DNA of 64,000 nucleotides from Tachypleus tridentatus (Eukaryota > Arthropoda > Merostomata > Xiphosura > Limulidae), in the NCBI RefSeq assembly GCF_004210375.1, contig NC_134828.1, forward strand, positions 21,258,400 to 21,322,399, given 5' to 3'. Each line of letters opens with the position of its first letter. Within the stretch, counting starts at the first letter, position 1. Both the position numbers and the translations under genes were made by a program. A model generated the notes under the pieces. That model saw only the letters and a program-made list of their open reading frames with translations, did no database searches and was not told where the DNA came from. Positions 1 through 9,458 of the stretch are shown here, one piece after another.

Positions 1-480
1 ACTACTTTGTTCATTGTGGGAGTTTTATTCCATTCATTTTATCTGCTTTACTACTTTGTTCATTGTGGTAGTTTCATTCCAATCATTGTTTTATCTGCTT
101 TACTACTTTGTTCATTGTGGTAGTTTTATTCCATTGTTTTGTCTGCTTTACTACTTTGTTCATTGTGGTAGTTTTATTCCATTGTTTTGTCTGCTTTACT
201 ACTTTGTTCATTGTGGTAGTTTTATTCCATTCATTGTTTTGTCTGCTTTACTACTTTGTTCATTGTGGTAGTTTTATTCCATTGTTTTGTCTGCTTTGCT
301 ACTTTGTTCATTGTGGTAGTTTTATTCCATTCATTCATTTTTTTAACTAAATTCATTTCATTTTTTTTATTATTTTATAAAGTTTACTTTGTTCATTGTG
401 GTAGTTTTATTCCATTGTTTTGTCTGCTTTGCTACTTTGTTCATTGTGGTAGTTTTATTCCATTCATTGTTTTGTCTGCA
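1..480. repeat. 48/52-bp minisatellite (left edge cut by window)
   Basis: The motif TTCATTGTGG recurs at about 10, 59, 111, 159, 207, 259, 307, 392 and 440. Spacings are 48-49 or 52 bp, apart from one 85-bp step where an AT-rich spacer intervenes. The 52-bp units carry an extra CATT next to TTTTATTCCATT. The array runs off the left edge, so its full length is unknown. The hydrophobic open frames here (for example 14-271) are translations of the repeat and not genes. Confidence 0.95.
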
Positions 481-531
481 TTTTTTTTTCTATAACTAAA
501 TTCATTTCATTTTTTTTATTATTTTATAAAG
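345..531. repeat. Second-order duplication inside the minisatellite
   Basis: A 38-bp AT-rich block beginning AACTAAATTCATTTC at 345-382 is repeated at 494-531, 149 bp apart. Two TTCATTGTGG units lie between the copies. The minisatellite has therefore duplicated at a higher order, carrying the spacer with it. Confidence 0.85.
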
Positions 532-738
532 CTTTCAGAAAAGTAAAGCTAACCAGAACACTTTATAAACAAGTATAAAAAATAAAATCCATATAGTGAT
601 TAACATGGGCAGTTTTTAAAAAAAACTTTGATCAAATAACAATGAAAATTGATACGTCTGGTTAAGTAATACAGTTTATTACGGATGAGCCTCCGATTTA
701 TTATCTTATGTATTATGATTTTAAACAGCCAGAAATAT
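532..738. other. AT-rich intergenic stretch
   Basis: I see no gene, repeat unit or recognisable element here. The sequence is AT-rich with stops in all frames. Confidence 0.6.
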
Positions 739-975
739 TAATTTAGAAGTTATATGCAAAAACGGCTCGTTTGGGTTGAGAAAATATTTTACATAGAAGA
801 GCGAACAACGTTTCGACCTTCTTCGGTCATCGTCATGACCGTCATGTCGATGACCGAAGAAGGTCGAAACGTTGTTCGCTCTTCTATGTAAAATATTTTC
901 TCAACCCAAACGAGCCGTTTGCATATAAATTCTCAACAAGTGGGTTTCTCGACATCACTGATAATTTAGAAGTTA
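739..975. repeat. Target-site duplication pair around element A
   Basis: TAATTTAGAAGTTA occurs at 739-752 and again at 962-975 with no mismatch, directly abutting the palindromic element. A 14-bp duplication fits target-primed retrotransposition better than cut-and-paste mariner insertion, which duplicates only TA. Confidence 0.85.
753..961. mobile_element. Palindromic retroelement copy A, Penelope-like, with 14-bp TSD
   Basis: Two perfect 70-bp inverted arms (763-832 and 848-917) flank a 15-nt spacer. The pairing extends outwards to 751-762 and 918-927 with a 2-nt bulge. A tail containing ACAAGTGGGTTTCTC runs to 961. The whole is bracketed by the direct repeat TAATTTAGAAGTTA at 739-752 and 962-975, which is a clear target-site duplication, so this is an inserted element. 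Each arm contains GACC-GAAGAA-GGTC followed by GAAAC, which resembles stem II and the GAAA box of a hammerhead ribozyme. Hammerheads are known in Penelope-like elements. No coding sequence remains. The insertion is clear; the Penelope-like family name is inference. Confidence 0.8.
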
Positions 976-1440
976 ATTGAATCCTGGTATTTATTAAATT
1001 TATGATATTTACCAACTAGATTGATACACAGTTTTTTTTTCTTAAGACAGATAAATTGAATATACAAACAACAATACAATTTATAATAATGGTTATTGGT
1101 TATTACAAATAATATTTTTAAAAAGTTTACAAACAGTGCTGGTTCTTCTATCTGATCTGGAATTGAATCTTTTAGCGGCAGTTCATGATGAACGAATGAA
1201 TTCTCTGTTGATATACAGGTACAATTCACTTGACGGGAAGCTAGCTAGTTCTGTTCTTAGCTGACCTTAAAAGATTTATATGCTAATTTTTCATCAAGGA
1301 AGATATGTCATGCCTTCATAGAAATACTGACGTCCGAAGTTAATTTTCTGAAGTTGATTGGTTGTAATGTTCGAAATCTGTAAATATTCCTTGTCATATA
1401 TCTGTAGTTTTCCAATTAATAAACGTTTATCAAATATCAA
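976..1440. other. AT-rich stretch without recognisable gene
   Basis: No supported gene is visible. A minus-strand open frame at 966-1229 reads into the target-site duplication of the neighbouring element and has low-complexity lysine-rich content, so it is treated as chance. Confidence 0.6.
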
Positions 1441-1650
1441 GTCATCCCGTAAGTGATGTCTGAAAAGCTAATACAGGAAGTTCATCATCATTTTTATCTT
1501 TGTAAAAAGCTTTAATGACAAAAATATGTAGTAGAACATGCATAAAAATGTTCAAACAAATAGAAGAAACTAACCCAATACACTTTTTCAGATCATTAAT
1601 CAAATAACCATTATGAAGATGGATGTGTCTGAGGAGCACATAAGACATAT
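1441..1650 (+). mobile_element. Mariner 5'-end fragment
   Basis: This 210-bp stretch is similar along its length to 1788-1998, the 5' end of the larger mariner copy. Both begin with a CATCCC..AAGT.ATGTC terminus, share the leader with TTTCAGATCATTAATCAA, and contain the transposase start region ATGGATGTGTCTGAGGAGC. Similarity stops near 1650, so only the terminus, the 5' UTR and about ten transposase codons remain. It lies in the same orientation about 346 bp upstream of the larger copy, as a separate insertion or a partial duplication. Confidence 0.75.
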
Positions 1651-1782
1651 AAGTAACTGGTGATGTCATCCCACAAACACATTTATTTCATTTAATAGTT
1701 TCCCTTTATAATTTAGGTGTTTCTATATATATTTATCAATAAGTTGATGACATCTAATTTGTTTCGACCAGTATATATCAAA

Positions 1783-3015
1783 CCATCCCAAAAGTAATGT
1801 CCAAAAATTTAATACAGAAAGTGTATCATCATTTCTTCTTTATATAAGGCTTTAATGACTAAAATATATAGCAGGACGTGTATAGAAATGTTCAGACAAA
1901 TAAAAGAAACTAACCCAACTCCACTTTTTTCAGATCATTAATCAATTACACCCTTATAAAGATGGATGTGTCTGAGGAGCCCATTAGGCATATAATGCTT
2001 TATGAGTTTAAGAAAAGCAATAGTGCGGTAGAAACTACACAAAACATTCAAGGTATTTATGGTGCAGAGTCTCTAAATGAAAGAAAATGTCGAAGGTGGT
2101 TTCAGAAGTTCAGATCAGGTGACTACAGCTTAAGTGATTCGCCATGTTCTAGTCGTCCTGTTGAGTTTAATGATGACTTGTTACTGGCTGCACTTGATGA
2201 AGATTATGCTGTAACAGTTGAACTAGTACAGAAGTGTGATTTAACCCATTTAACAGTTCACTGTCATCTGCAAGAGCTTGGAAAGGTGTTAGAACTTGGA
2301 AAATGTGTCCCCCATGATTTGAGAGAAGCCAACCTTAGAGCAAGAGTGCACATTTGCACTTCTCTGCTCTATCTTGAACATAGCTCACCTTTATTGAGCA
2401 AGATAGTGACTGGAGATGAAAGATGGATATTTTATAAAAATGTTAAGTGCCGTAGACAATGACTCATTGCAGGTAAACTGGCTAAAGCACAGCCCAAAAT
2501 GAACATCCACCCTAGGAAAGTCTTGCTAAACGTTTGGGAGATATTGTTGGTGTGATTCACTGTGAGTTGCTTTCATTCAATGTAATGATTTCATCAAACT
2601 TCTACTATCAACAGGTAGAGTGCTTGAATGTTGCACTGAAAGAAAGGAGCCATCCTTTGATCAGTCATAAAGGTGTTGTGTTAAATCAGGATAATGCATG
2701 GCCCCATACAGCAAGGATTACATCTGCAAAGACTGAAGAGCTAGACTGGTAAAAACTTCCACATCCTCCTTATTCTCCAGACCTTGCTACATCTGATTAT
2801 CATCTATTCCAATGAAGATGTCAAAACTATTTTCTCTGTATTCTTTTCCTACAGACCCTATGAATTTTACAGAAGTGACATTCAGAAGCTTGTGAATCGT
2901 TGGCAGGAAGTAATGAATAATAATGGAACATACATTATTGAGTAAGTAACATTAAAATCGCTTGAAATACTTTCTCTTTTTCTGAACCCAAAAATGGGAC
3001 ATTACTTATGGGATA
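1783..3015 (+). mobile_element. Tc1/mariner transposon, near full length, inactive
   Basis: A roughly 1.23-kb element with imperfect terminal inverted repeats. Positions 1787-1802 (CCCAAAAGTAATGTCC) match the reverse complement of 2997-3012 at 15 of 16 bases. The size, the repeats and the single transposase frame are those of a mariner. The left boundary is set by similarity to the fragment at 1441. The right boundary is taken as the TA at 3014-3015, where a SINE begins immediately. The element cannot supply its own transposase because the frame is broken. Confidence 0.88.
1962..2945 (+). pseudogene. Mariner transposase, D,D34D type, frameshifted
   Basis: Mariner transposases cut and paste the element at TA sites, using a helix-turn-helix DNA-binding half and a DDE/D catalytic half. 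The start at 1962 gives 166 residues open to a stop at 2460-2462. The N-terminal half has the family pattern WFQKFRSGD, with VPHDL further on. The first catalytic aspartate lies in TGDERW (codon 2415-2417). The rest continues in another frame: the second aspartate is in NQDNAWPHT (2690-2692) and the third in PDLATSDYHLF (2795-2797). The last two are separated by exactly 34 residues, the mariner D,D34D signature. Further stops lie at 2751-2753 and 2813-2815. The remnant ends at 2943-2945 after a YIIE-type C terminus. The span corresponds to about 327 codons against roughly 340-350 in the family. All three catalytic aspartates survive, but the gene is dead. Confidence 0.9.
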
Positions 3016-3286
3016 GGCCCGGCATGGCCAAGCGTGTTAAGGCATGCGACTCGTAATCTGAGGGTCGCGGGTTCTGATCCCCGTCATGCCAAACATGCTC
3101 GCCTTCCCAGCCGTGGGGGCATTATAATGTGACAGTCAATCCCACTATTCATTGGTAAAAAAGTAGCCCAAGAGTTGGTGGTGGGTGGTGATGACTAGCT
3201 GCCTTCCCTCTAGTCTTACACTGCTAAATTAGGGACGGCTAGCACAGATAGCCCTCGTGTAGCTTTGCGCGTAATTCAAAACAAAC
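3016..3286 (+). mobile_element. tRNA-derived SINE, copy 1
   Basis: The head is tRNA-like. A box A match (TGGCCAAGCGTG) lies near 3024, followed by an anticodon-loop-like CTCGTAA, then a box B match (GGTTCTGATCC) near 3070. These are RNA polymerase III internal promoter boxes. A tRNA-unrelated body follows (GTGGTGATGACTAGCTGCC and similar) and the copy ends in an A-rich CAAAACAAAC tail. The same family occurs on the other strand at 8961-9217. I associate this family with horseshoe crabs from memory. It abuts the mariner end on the left and LINE sequence on the right; no target-site duplication is visible. Confidence 0.9.
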
Positions 3287-3594
3287 TTCTTGAATCAATG
3301 GACTAGCATTTCTAGTCTGATGAAGTTGCTTAATCCCAGAAATGTTACTATGATTCCACTCTGTAAGGCACAGGAGAAGTCTTAATATAAGCACATCTCC
3401 AATCTGTTGAGAGACAATGGTCAGGTATCCTCAGACATTACTGACATCCTCAACACGTGCCTCAAGTACTATAGCTGACTATATTCGGCTTCGACTGTGG
3501 GTGAGGATATTTGGTGAGACATCATTCAGTTCTTGCCAACCCTCAATCCATCACGGTCTGACGACGTTTTGAAACCCATTACACTAAATGAATT

Positions 3595-5520
3595 TTGGGT
3601 GGCTATCTGGTAAGTGTCTGGGACTGGATGGCTTACCAGTGGAATTCTATCACCATGTATGGCATATTACTGGGCCCCTTTTCATTAGAATTTTTTAACT
3701 ACTGTCTGACCCGTGGGTCCATGCCTTCAGGTACGCTGGATGGATTAATTATGTTAATCTCTAAGGATCTCTCCCAGTCCAAAGATATGGCATACCATAT
3801 CACTCTTGAGTGTGGATGGAAAGATTATTTCTGAAACCCTGTATACCCATTTCAGTGTTGTCATGCCGTCTTGTCCTTGACATTGAAATGTGTGAGGAAG
3901 AAGTATCCATCAAAACTTGGTACTTCTATATGACATGTTACATTATATCACAGACAGGAGCATCCCTAAAATTTTTGTGTCACTTAATCAGAGTAAGGCC
4001 TTTGATTGAGTTACCACAAATATTTGCGGTACGTTCTGGAGAGGTTTGGTTTTTACTCCAGCTTATGTACGAACTTTCTATACGTCTTCTTCGAGCATGT
4101 TCTTAGTGAATGGATACTTGATGCCCAGTTTAACATCTGTCAGGGTGTTCGTCAAGGACGTCCATTATCGCCATCTCTTTATGTGTTAATGATCGTACCT
4201 GCTCTCTCATCTGTATCACTAGGTTTCAATGTGTGGCCTTCGTTTCCCAGGTGGGGCATCCATCAAGTATGTAAGTTATGCAGATGATATGAACTGATTT
4301 CTAGAAAACCAAACATACCTGGGTTCAACAAGGGTGATTGTTAACAAGTACTCTCAGGGTAGTGCAGCTCAGCTCAACTACACTAAGTCTAGGGCTTGGG
4401 AGTTGGGCAAGTGGGCCTCATCTGCAGATACTCCATTTGATTTGGCATGGGCTTCCTCTCCAGTCAAGTGTTTTGGGATTCCCTTCATTGCCAGTCCTGA
4501 GGCTGCCTGTGGGAAGATGGTATAACGTGTCAGTTTGGCAGTTCAAGATTGTTACAGCCCTGCTAACTTGTTTGACAGAAGCGGTGAAGAGGAGGCTTCT
4601 CCACTTGTTATGGTATCTTGGTGAGATACTTCCTCTGAACGACTGCTGTGCGCGAGCTGTTGAGTGACATGTCTGTGGAGTGGTAAGACTGAGACAGTGT
4701 CTTTAGTTAAGCCACCCTTCATGAGAGGAGTGGACATCCCACGTGTCTGGACCGAGTGCCTTTCTTGTCCACCACTATATGCTGTCTCTCTTGGGAGGAT
4801 CATCCCTGTAGCCAACTGGCTCATTTCCTGATTGGTTCAGACATTTTTGTGTTTCACCGGGCCTGAATAAACCAATGTGTTTTAATTCTCCCACTTGGTA
4901 TGCTGACACTGTTGCAGCGATCAGACGTTGTCACGCTATGCCACGTGATATTCCGGCGAATTCCAATACTCTCTGCCGTCTGCTTCCTCCAGACTGTATT
5001 CACAGGATAGAGCAACACCACCCGCTCTTCCATGGAATGTTGTGCCATGTTGATATTTACATTCAGGGTTTCATGACATTTTACCGGTGAGAGAACGATT
5101 ATACCTGTCCAGTATCAGTGTCGCCGAGTCATGTCATACTCAGGTATAGTGTCCTTTACATGTTGGTCCTTTGTTCGACATCGGACAGAAGAAGGTGGCT
5201 CACCTTTTCCGTGTCCCATCGATCTCGGCTGAGACCGTTTTGATCACTTGCTGATCCCCGTTCACAGTGTCCTGGCCTTTACCTTTCACATCCCCATATC
5301 AGGGTCATCTGGCTTACCTGTACTCAATTCCTTTTTGAGGGGGCTCCAGTGTTGTTCTGTAAAATAAGACCAGATACAAACTGTTATTCCGCCTTGATGC
5401 GAACTATTAGTTACTGAATCGGAGGGACTCTTTATCATTGTTGGTGCCCGGACGTCTCACCGGTGTGCACGCTTGAGGGTAGCGGAATCAGACTGATTTT
5501 CTAGATTGTCTGTTCTATGT
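3595..5520 (+). pseudogene. LINE reverse transcriptase remnant
   Basis: Recognisable blocks lie in shifting frames. GKCLGLDGLPVEFY is at 3609-3650. VDGKIISETL lies near 3813-3842. Motif A KAFD is at 3995-4006 and is followed directly by a TGA where this family usually has arginine. Motif B QGVRQGRPLSPSLYV is at 4141-4185, with arginine in place of the usual cysteine of GCPLSP. Motif C YADDM, the catalytic site, is at 4277-4291. A thumb-like block with LNYTKSRAWELGKW follows near 4370-4410. Less certain fragments continue towards 5520. At least four frame changes and several stops mean it cannot encode an enzyme. In life this protein copies the element's RNA into a nicked chromosomal target. 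Confidence 0.82.
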
Positions 5521-6017
5521 AATTATTGTTTATTTGTATTTTCATAATTTTTTTTATCTATTTTGTGTGTACTTTTTGTATCCTATAATTTTTTTTGTAC
5601 ATATTGTTTATTATGTGGAATGTTTGTTTGTATGGCTGTTTTTTGTAATTAAATCCTTCTTAATTTTTGGGTTTTTAAATTTTTTCTTTAAGCTTTGTAT
5701 TTCATTTTTTTCTGTAATTCTCTTTAGTCATTTGTAATTTTCTACTTTCATTTCTGTTGTTTGTTTTTTGGATTTAGTTACTTGTACATATCAGTACATA
5801 TTGTTTTATGCGCCGATTCATTTTTTAATTTAATATTTAGTGTATATATGCATGTGTGTATACATATCTTTTTTTCTAATTTCTCCTTTTGTAATTTTCG
5901 TGTTCACTTACATAGCTGTATGTACTGTATATTTATGTTTTTGTTATTTCATTCCATATCATTGTTGTACATTTTGTATACACTTGGTGTTTTGTTCCTT
6001 GTATTGTTATTGTGTAT

Positions 6018-6023
6018 AATAAA
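6018..6023 (+). other. Polyadenylation signal AATAAA, probable LINE 3' end
   Basis: AATAAA followed by TTGAAAA, about 500 bp after the last LINE coding fragments, at the end of a T-rich stretch. Such a hexamer is common by chance in AT-rich DNA; its position makes a LINE 3' end plausible. Confidence 0.4.
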
Positions 6024-6049
6024 TTGAAAATCTGGAATGCTAACTTCAA

Positions 6050-6210
6050 GAGGTAAGTTTTATCTTACCACCAGATGTCAGTACCTTTCATTTTTATTTA
6101 TTTCATTTTAATGTTTATATTTTTCTTATTCTCTCATGGGAGAGCAGTCACCTTCCCACAACAGGCAGTGAAGGGTGATACAGATGTGGGATGTTGAGCA
6201 CCCACATCTC
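6050..6210. other. Cluster of three short hairpins
   Basis: Three perfect short inverted repeats lie within 160 bp: GGTAAG/CTTACC at 6052-6057 and 6064-6069, CTCTC/GAGAG at 6131-6135 and 6140-6144, and GATGTGGG/CCCACATC at 6183-6190 and 6201-6208. This may be part of a retroelement UTR. AGAGGTAAGT at 6049-6058 also fits a splice-donor consensus, but no exon is evident before it. Confidence 0.45.
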
Positions 6211-6709
6211 ACTCTTCTAATTTCTAATTTTCTTATGTGAGACTAGCGAATTGGAGCTGCAATGTGGGTCCTATTTCAACAGTCATTTCCAAAATATAGG
6301 ATACATTTTATAATCTCACGTTGTAACACGAACTCTAGAATCACTTTATGGAGAAAAAAAATGTGCAGCGTATTTTTTTAATTTCATGCAGTGTGTTTTG
6401 GTTTACGAATTGAATATTGTATGGTTATAATATATATATAATTGTTTTAATATTTACATATTTTCCACTAGTTATTTTTTTCATTAGAGTGGTAATATCA
6501 TAATGGTTCCTATTACATTGTTTTTACCTGTAAATAGATGTTTAATAATTAGTTAACACTTATTTAAATGTTTCATGGATCTGTTACTTATCTAATAATT
6601 GCCACCAGGAGGTCAGATTGGCTGATTGACATACCATTATCACATTTTGTTTATAATTAATATTGCAATGTTCTGTCTTTCTTTGTTCAAACCTCTTATT
6701 CTTCAAATA
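6211..6709. other. AT-rich stretch, nothing recognised
   Basis: Contains short TA runs near 6430 and no supported coding region or repeat family. Confidence 0.6.
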
Positions 6710-6860
6710 GTGAACCCTGTACGAACTTATCTGACACAATAGTTACGCTTCACTGTCAGATTTACTCACTGATTCGAAATGCAGAGTTTGTTTTAAGGGC
6801 AACGGGACATGAACTTTGTAATCCACAGTCTTGATACGTTAACCACTAGAACAGTTTTCT
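6710..6860 (-). mobile_element. Possible tRNA-derived SINE head
   Basis: On the minus strand, TAGTGGTTAACG (about 6838-6849) resembles a polymerase III box A. About 25 bp further on, GTTCATGTCC (about 6805-6814) resembles box B, the spacing expected of a tRNA head. An A-rich tail and target-site duplication were not found. It could be a decayed SINE or chance. Confidence 0.4.
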
Positions 6861-7063
6861 ATAGAGTCCGAAGAAATTGTGTGTATAGTTTTGTCTCTTG
6901 TAGAAATGTTTGTTTCGTGAACGAGATGCTGGTAGGTTAAGTTACATTTCATGGAAGCAGACATGCGCATAACAATTAATTAAAGACATTTTAATAAATT
7001 AAGTCTGTGTTGTAGTACACATAAGAAAGGCATTGAAACTAGAGAACAAAATAGAATAAAAAT

Positions 7064-8130
7064 AAATCATCTGTATGAGGTTCTTCCTGTTTCACAGATG
7101 ACCACATAGCTCTTTTAAATACACCTGTAAATCATCTCTATGAGGTTCTTCCTGTTTCACAGATGATCACATAGCTCTTTTAAATACACCTGTAAATCAT
7201 CTCTATGAGGTTCTTCCTGTTTCACAGATGATCACATAGCTCTTATAAATACACCTGTAAATCATCTCTATCAGGTTCTTCCTGTTTCACACATGTTCAC
7301 ATAGCTCTTTTAAATACACCTGTAAATCATCTCTATGAGGTTCTTCCTCTTTCACACATGTCCACATGGCTCTTTTAAATACACCTGTAAATCATCTCTA
7401 CGAGATTCTTCCTGTTTCACACATGTTCACATAGCTCTTTTAAATACACCTGTAAATCATCTCTATGAGGTTCTTCCTGTCTCACAGATGATCAAAGAGT
7501 TCTTTTAAATACACCTGTAAATCATCTCTATGAGGTTCTTCCTCTTTCACACATGTCCACATGGCTCTTTTAAATACACCTGTAAATCATCTCTACGAGG
7601 TTCTTCCTGTTTCACACATGTTCACATAGCTCTTTTAAATACACCTGTAAATCATCTCTATGAGGTTCTTCCTGTTTCACAGATGATCACATATCTCTTT
7701 TAAATACACCTGTAAATCATCTCTATGAGGTTCTTCCTGTTTCACAGATGATCACTATGAGTTTCACATGTTCACATAGCTCTTTTAAATACACCTGTAA
7801 ATCATCTCTATGAGGTTCTTCCTGTTTCACAGATGTTCACACATGTTCACATAGCTTTTAAATACACCTGTAAATCATCTCTATGAGGTTCTTCCTGTTT
7901 CACACATGTTCATCTCTATATCTCTTTTCATTTTAAATACACCTCTAAATCATCTCTACAAGGTTCTTCCTGTTTCACACATGTTCACATAGCTCTTTTA
8001 AATACACCTGTAAATCATCTCTATGAGGTTCTTCCTGTTTCACACATGTTCACATAGCTCTTTTAAATACACCTGTAAATCATCTCTATGAGGTTCTTCC
8101 TGTTTCACAGATGATCACATATTCACCTGT
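7064..8130. repeat. 65-bp minisatellite, about 16 copies
   Basis: The unit starts AAATCATCTCTATGAGG and contains TTCTTCCTGTTTCACA and TCTTTTAAATACACCTGT. Successive starts at 7064 and 7129 give a 65-bp period. Copies differ at ACAGATGATC versus ACACATGTTC, and several have internal indels near 7755-7930. The two ends are abrupt, with flanking AT-rich sequence. Confidence 0.95.
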
Positions 8131-8938
8131 ATAGATCTGTGAACTACTTTTAACCATTTTTTGTAGCTTATAATATGTTTCATCTCAACAAAATATTATC
8201 AAAAGATTTGTTTTAATAAAATAACAGATGATTTTGTTTATTTTTTGTTTCAGAGTTTCGCACAGGCAACACTAGGGCATTTATGTAATACCGTTCCTAC
8301 TTTTTGACTGATAGTCCCGAATGAAAGTGGCTAGATAACATTAAACGCCATCTATTGCGCTACCATTTGATGATCGAATAGTGAGATTTGACTGTCGTAC
8401 ACAATACACCTATGACGCATGAAATTAGGAAGCCTCTTTGGTGGGTAACTGTAACGAACCGTGAATCGTTGGATTCACAGTCCGGGTTTGGTAGTAGCTG
8501 TTCTAAACTCGGGCTGATATTTTACTACAACCAAATCTTCCAGTGACCGCTTCGACATTAAAGTCACATGTATGCATACTTTCAACAAAATATTAGTGCT
8601 AACTGGTTACAGAACAATGATAATGACCAATACTGAACTCTACAATATCATATATTCCTTATGGTTTTTGCTTGTTTGAAGTTAAATATTCGAGTAATGT
8701 GAATGACAAAACTATCTTTTCACCTGAGAACTCATTCAAGTGCAGTTTGTATTCTTATAGGTGAAAAAAACTACTGCTTCTTTTCGTTAGTAAAATATTT
8801 GATAAGAGTTGAAAATTTAGGCTTTGGGTCAAAACTCCTCAATATAGAATTAGTTATTTGACAAAAGATCAAACTGTTAATTATTATTTATAACAAGAAT
8901 AAACTGTGAAGAATTTCTATAGTCATTAAGGCCCTCCA
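8131..8938. other. Unassigned stretch with a small hairpin
   Basis: No supported gene. GTGAATC (8461-8467) and GATTCAC (8472-8478) form a perfect 7-bp stem with a 4-nt loop, in a more GC-balanced part (8270-8530) that could be an unrecognised repeat. A pyrimidine tract ending TTTGTTTCAG near 8252 fits a splice acceptor, but the open frame after it closes within about 17 codons. Confidence 0.5.
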
Positions 8939-8948
8939 GGGGGGGGGG
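8939..8948. repeat. G10 homopolymer
   Basis: Ten consecutive G on the plus strand, unusual in this AT-rich DNA, two bases before the target-site duplication of the neighbouring SINE. Confidence 0.9.
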
Positions 8949-8960
8949 TTAGTATTAAAT

Positions 8961-9217
8961 TGTTTTTGTTTGTTTTTAATTTCGAGCAAAACTACTCGAG
9001 GGCTATCTGTACTAATTTAGCAGTGTAATACTAGAGGGCAGGCAGCTAGTCATCACCACCCACCACCAACTCTTAGGCTACTCTTTTACCAACGAATAGT
9101 GGGATTGACCGTCACATTATAAAGCCTCCACGGCTGAAAAGGGTGTGACAGGGATTCGAACCCGTGATCCCCAGATTACGAGTCACATACCTGAACCCAC
9201 CTGACCATGCCAGGCCC
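8961..9217 (-). mobile_element. tRNA-derived SINE, copy 2, with 10-bp TSD
   Basis: Reverse-complement copy of the family seen at 3016-3286. The tRNA-like head is at the right end, with box B read as GGGTTCGAATCCC on the minus strand near 9155. The body lies in the middle and the A-rich tail (seen as TGTTTTTGTTTG) is at the left. The direct repeat AGTATTAAAT lies exactly on both sides, at 8951-8960 and 9218-9227, giving precise ends and showing retrotransposition. Confidence 0.95.
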
Positions 9218-9227
9218 AGTATTAAAT

Positions 9228-9458
9228 ATATAAACTGGAAAGTTAAAATCCTTGGTTAGATTCCTGCTAAAACATAAACGGTGTTATATTAATATTGTCT
9301 TTAATTGATATTTTACCAGTGATCTTAAAGAAATCTGTTCGCTTTTTCAATTTATGTAAAACTTCTGCTGTTCATTCATCAAACAAATTTGTTTAGATAA
9401 AAACAAAGTACTGTAGAACAAAAATTATATATAAAAACAAGCTTATTACGTTGTTTTA
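9228..9458. other. AT-rich spacer
   Basis: Short AT-rich sequence between the SINE and the 31-bp array. Nothing recognised. Confidence 0.6.

Larger units (their letters stand above)
3287..6030 (+). mobile_element. Non-LTR retrotransposon (LINE), 5'-truncated, decayed
   Basis: Contains degraded reverse-transcriptase coding sequence (about 3595-4530), further frame fragments to about 5520, a T-rich 3' untranslated stretch, and AATAAA at 6018-6023. The 5' part with any ORF1 or endonuclease is missing; it begins right after the SINE tail. The arrangement of RT motifs and the long region after them resembles L1/Tx1-like or related LINE clades, but clade assignment needs a search. The right boundary is uncertain and may extend past 6200. 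Confidence 0.7.

Noticed and set aside
14..495. Three overlapping plus-strand open frames of about 80 codons
   Set aside because: They are translations of the 48/52-bp minisatellite, with the same hydrophobic peptide repeated in shifted frames.
3016..3090. Functional tRNA gene (anticodon-like CGT)
   Set aside because: The tRNA-like part has imperfect anticodon-stem pairing and continues into a SINE body and tail shared with another copy.
5534..6027. Two plus-strand open frames rich in Phe/Leu/Tyr
   Set aside because: They are T-rich 3' untranslated sequence of the LINE; hydrophobic residues are what T-rich codons give.
8242..8310. Exon after the acceptor-like TTTGTTTCAG
   Set aside because: The open frame closes after about 17 codons and no polyadenylation signal or donor supports it.
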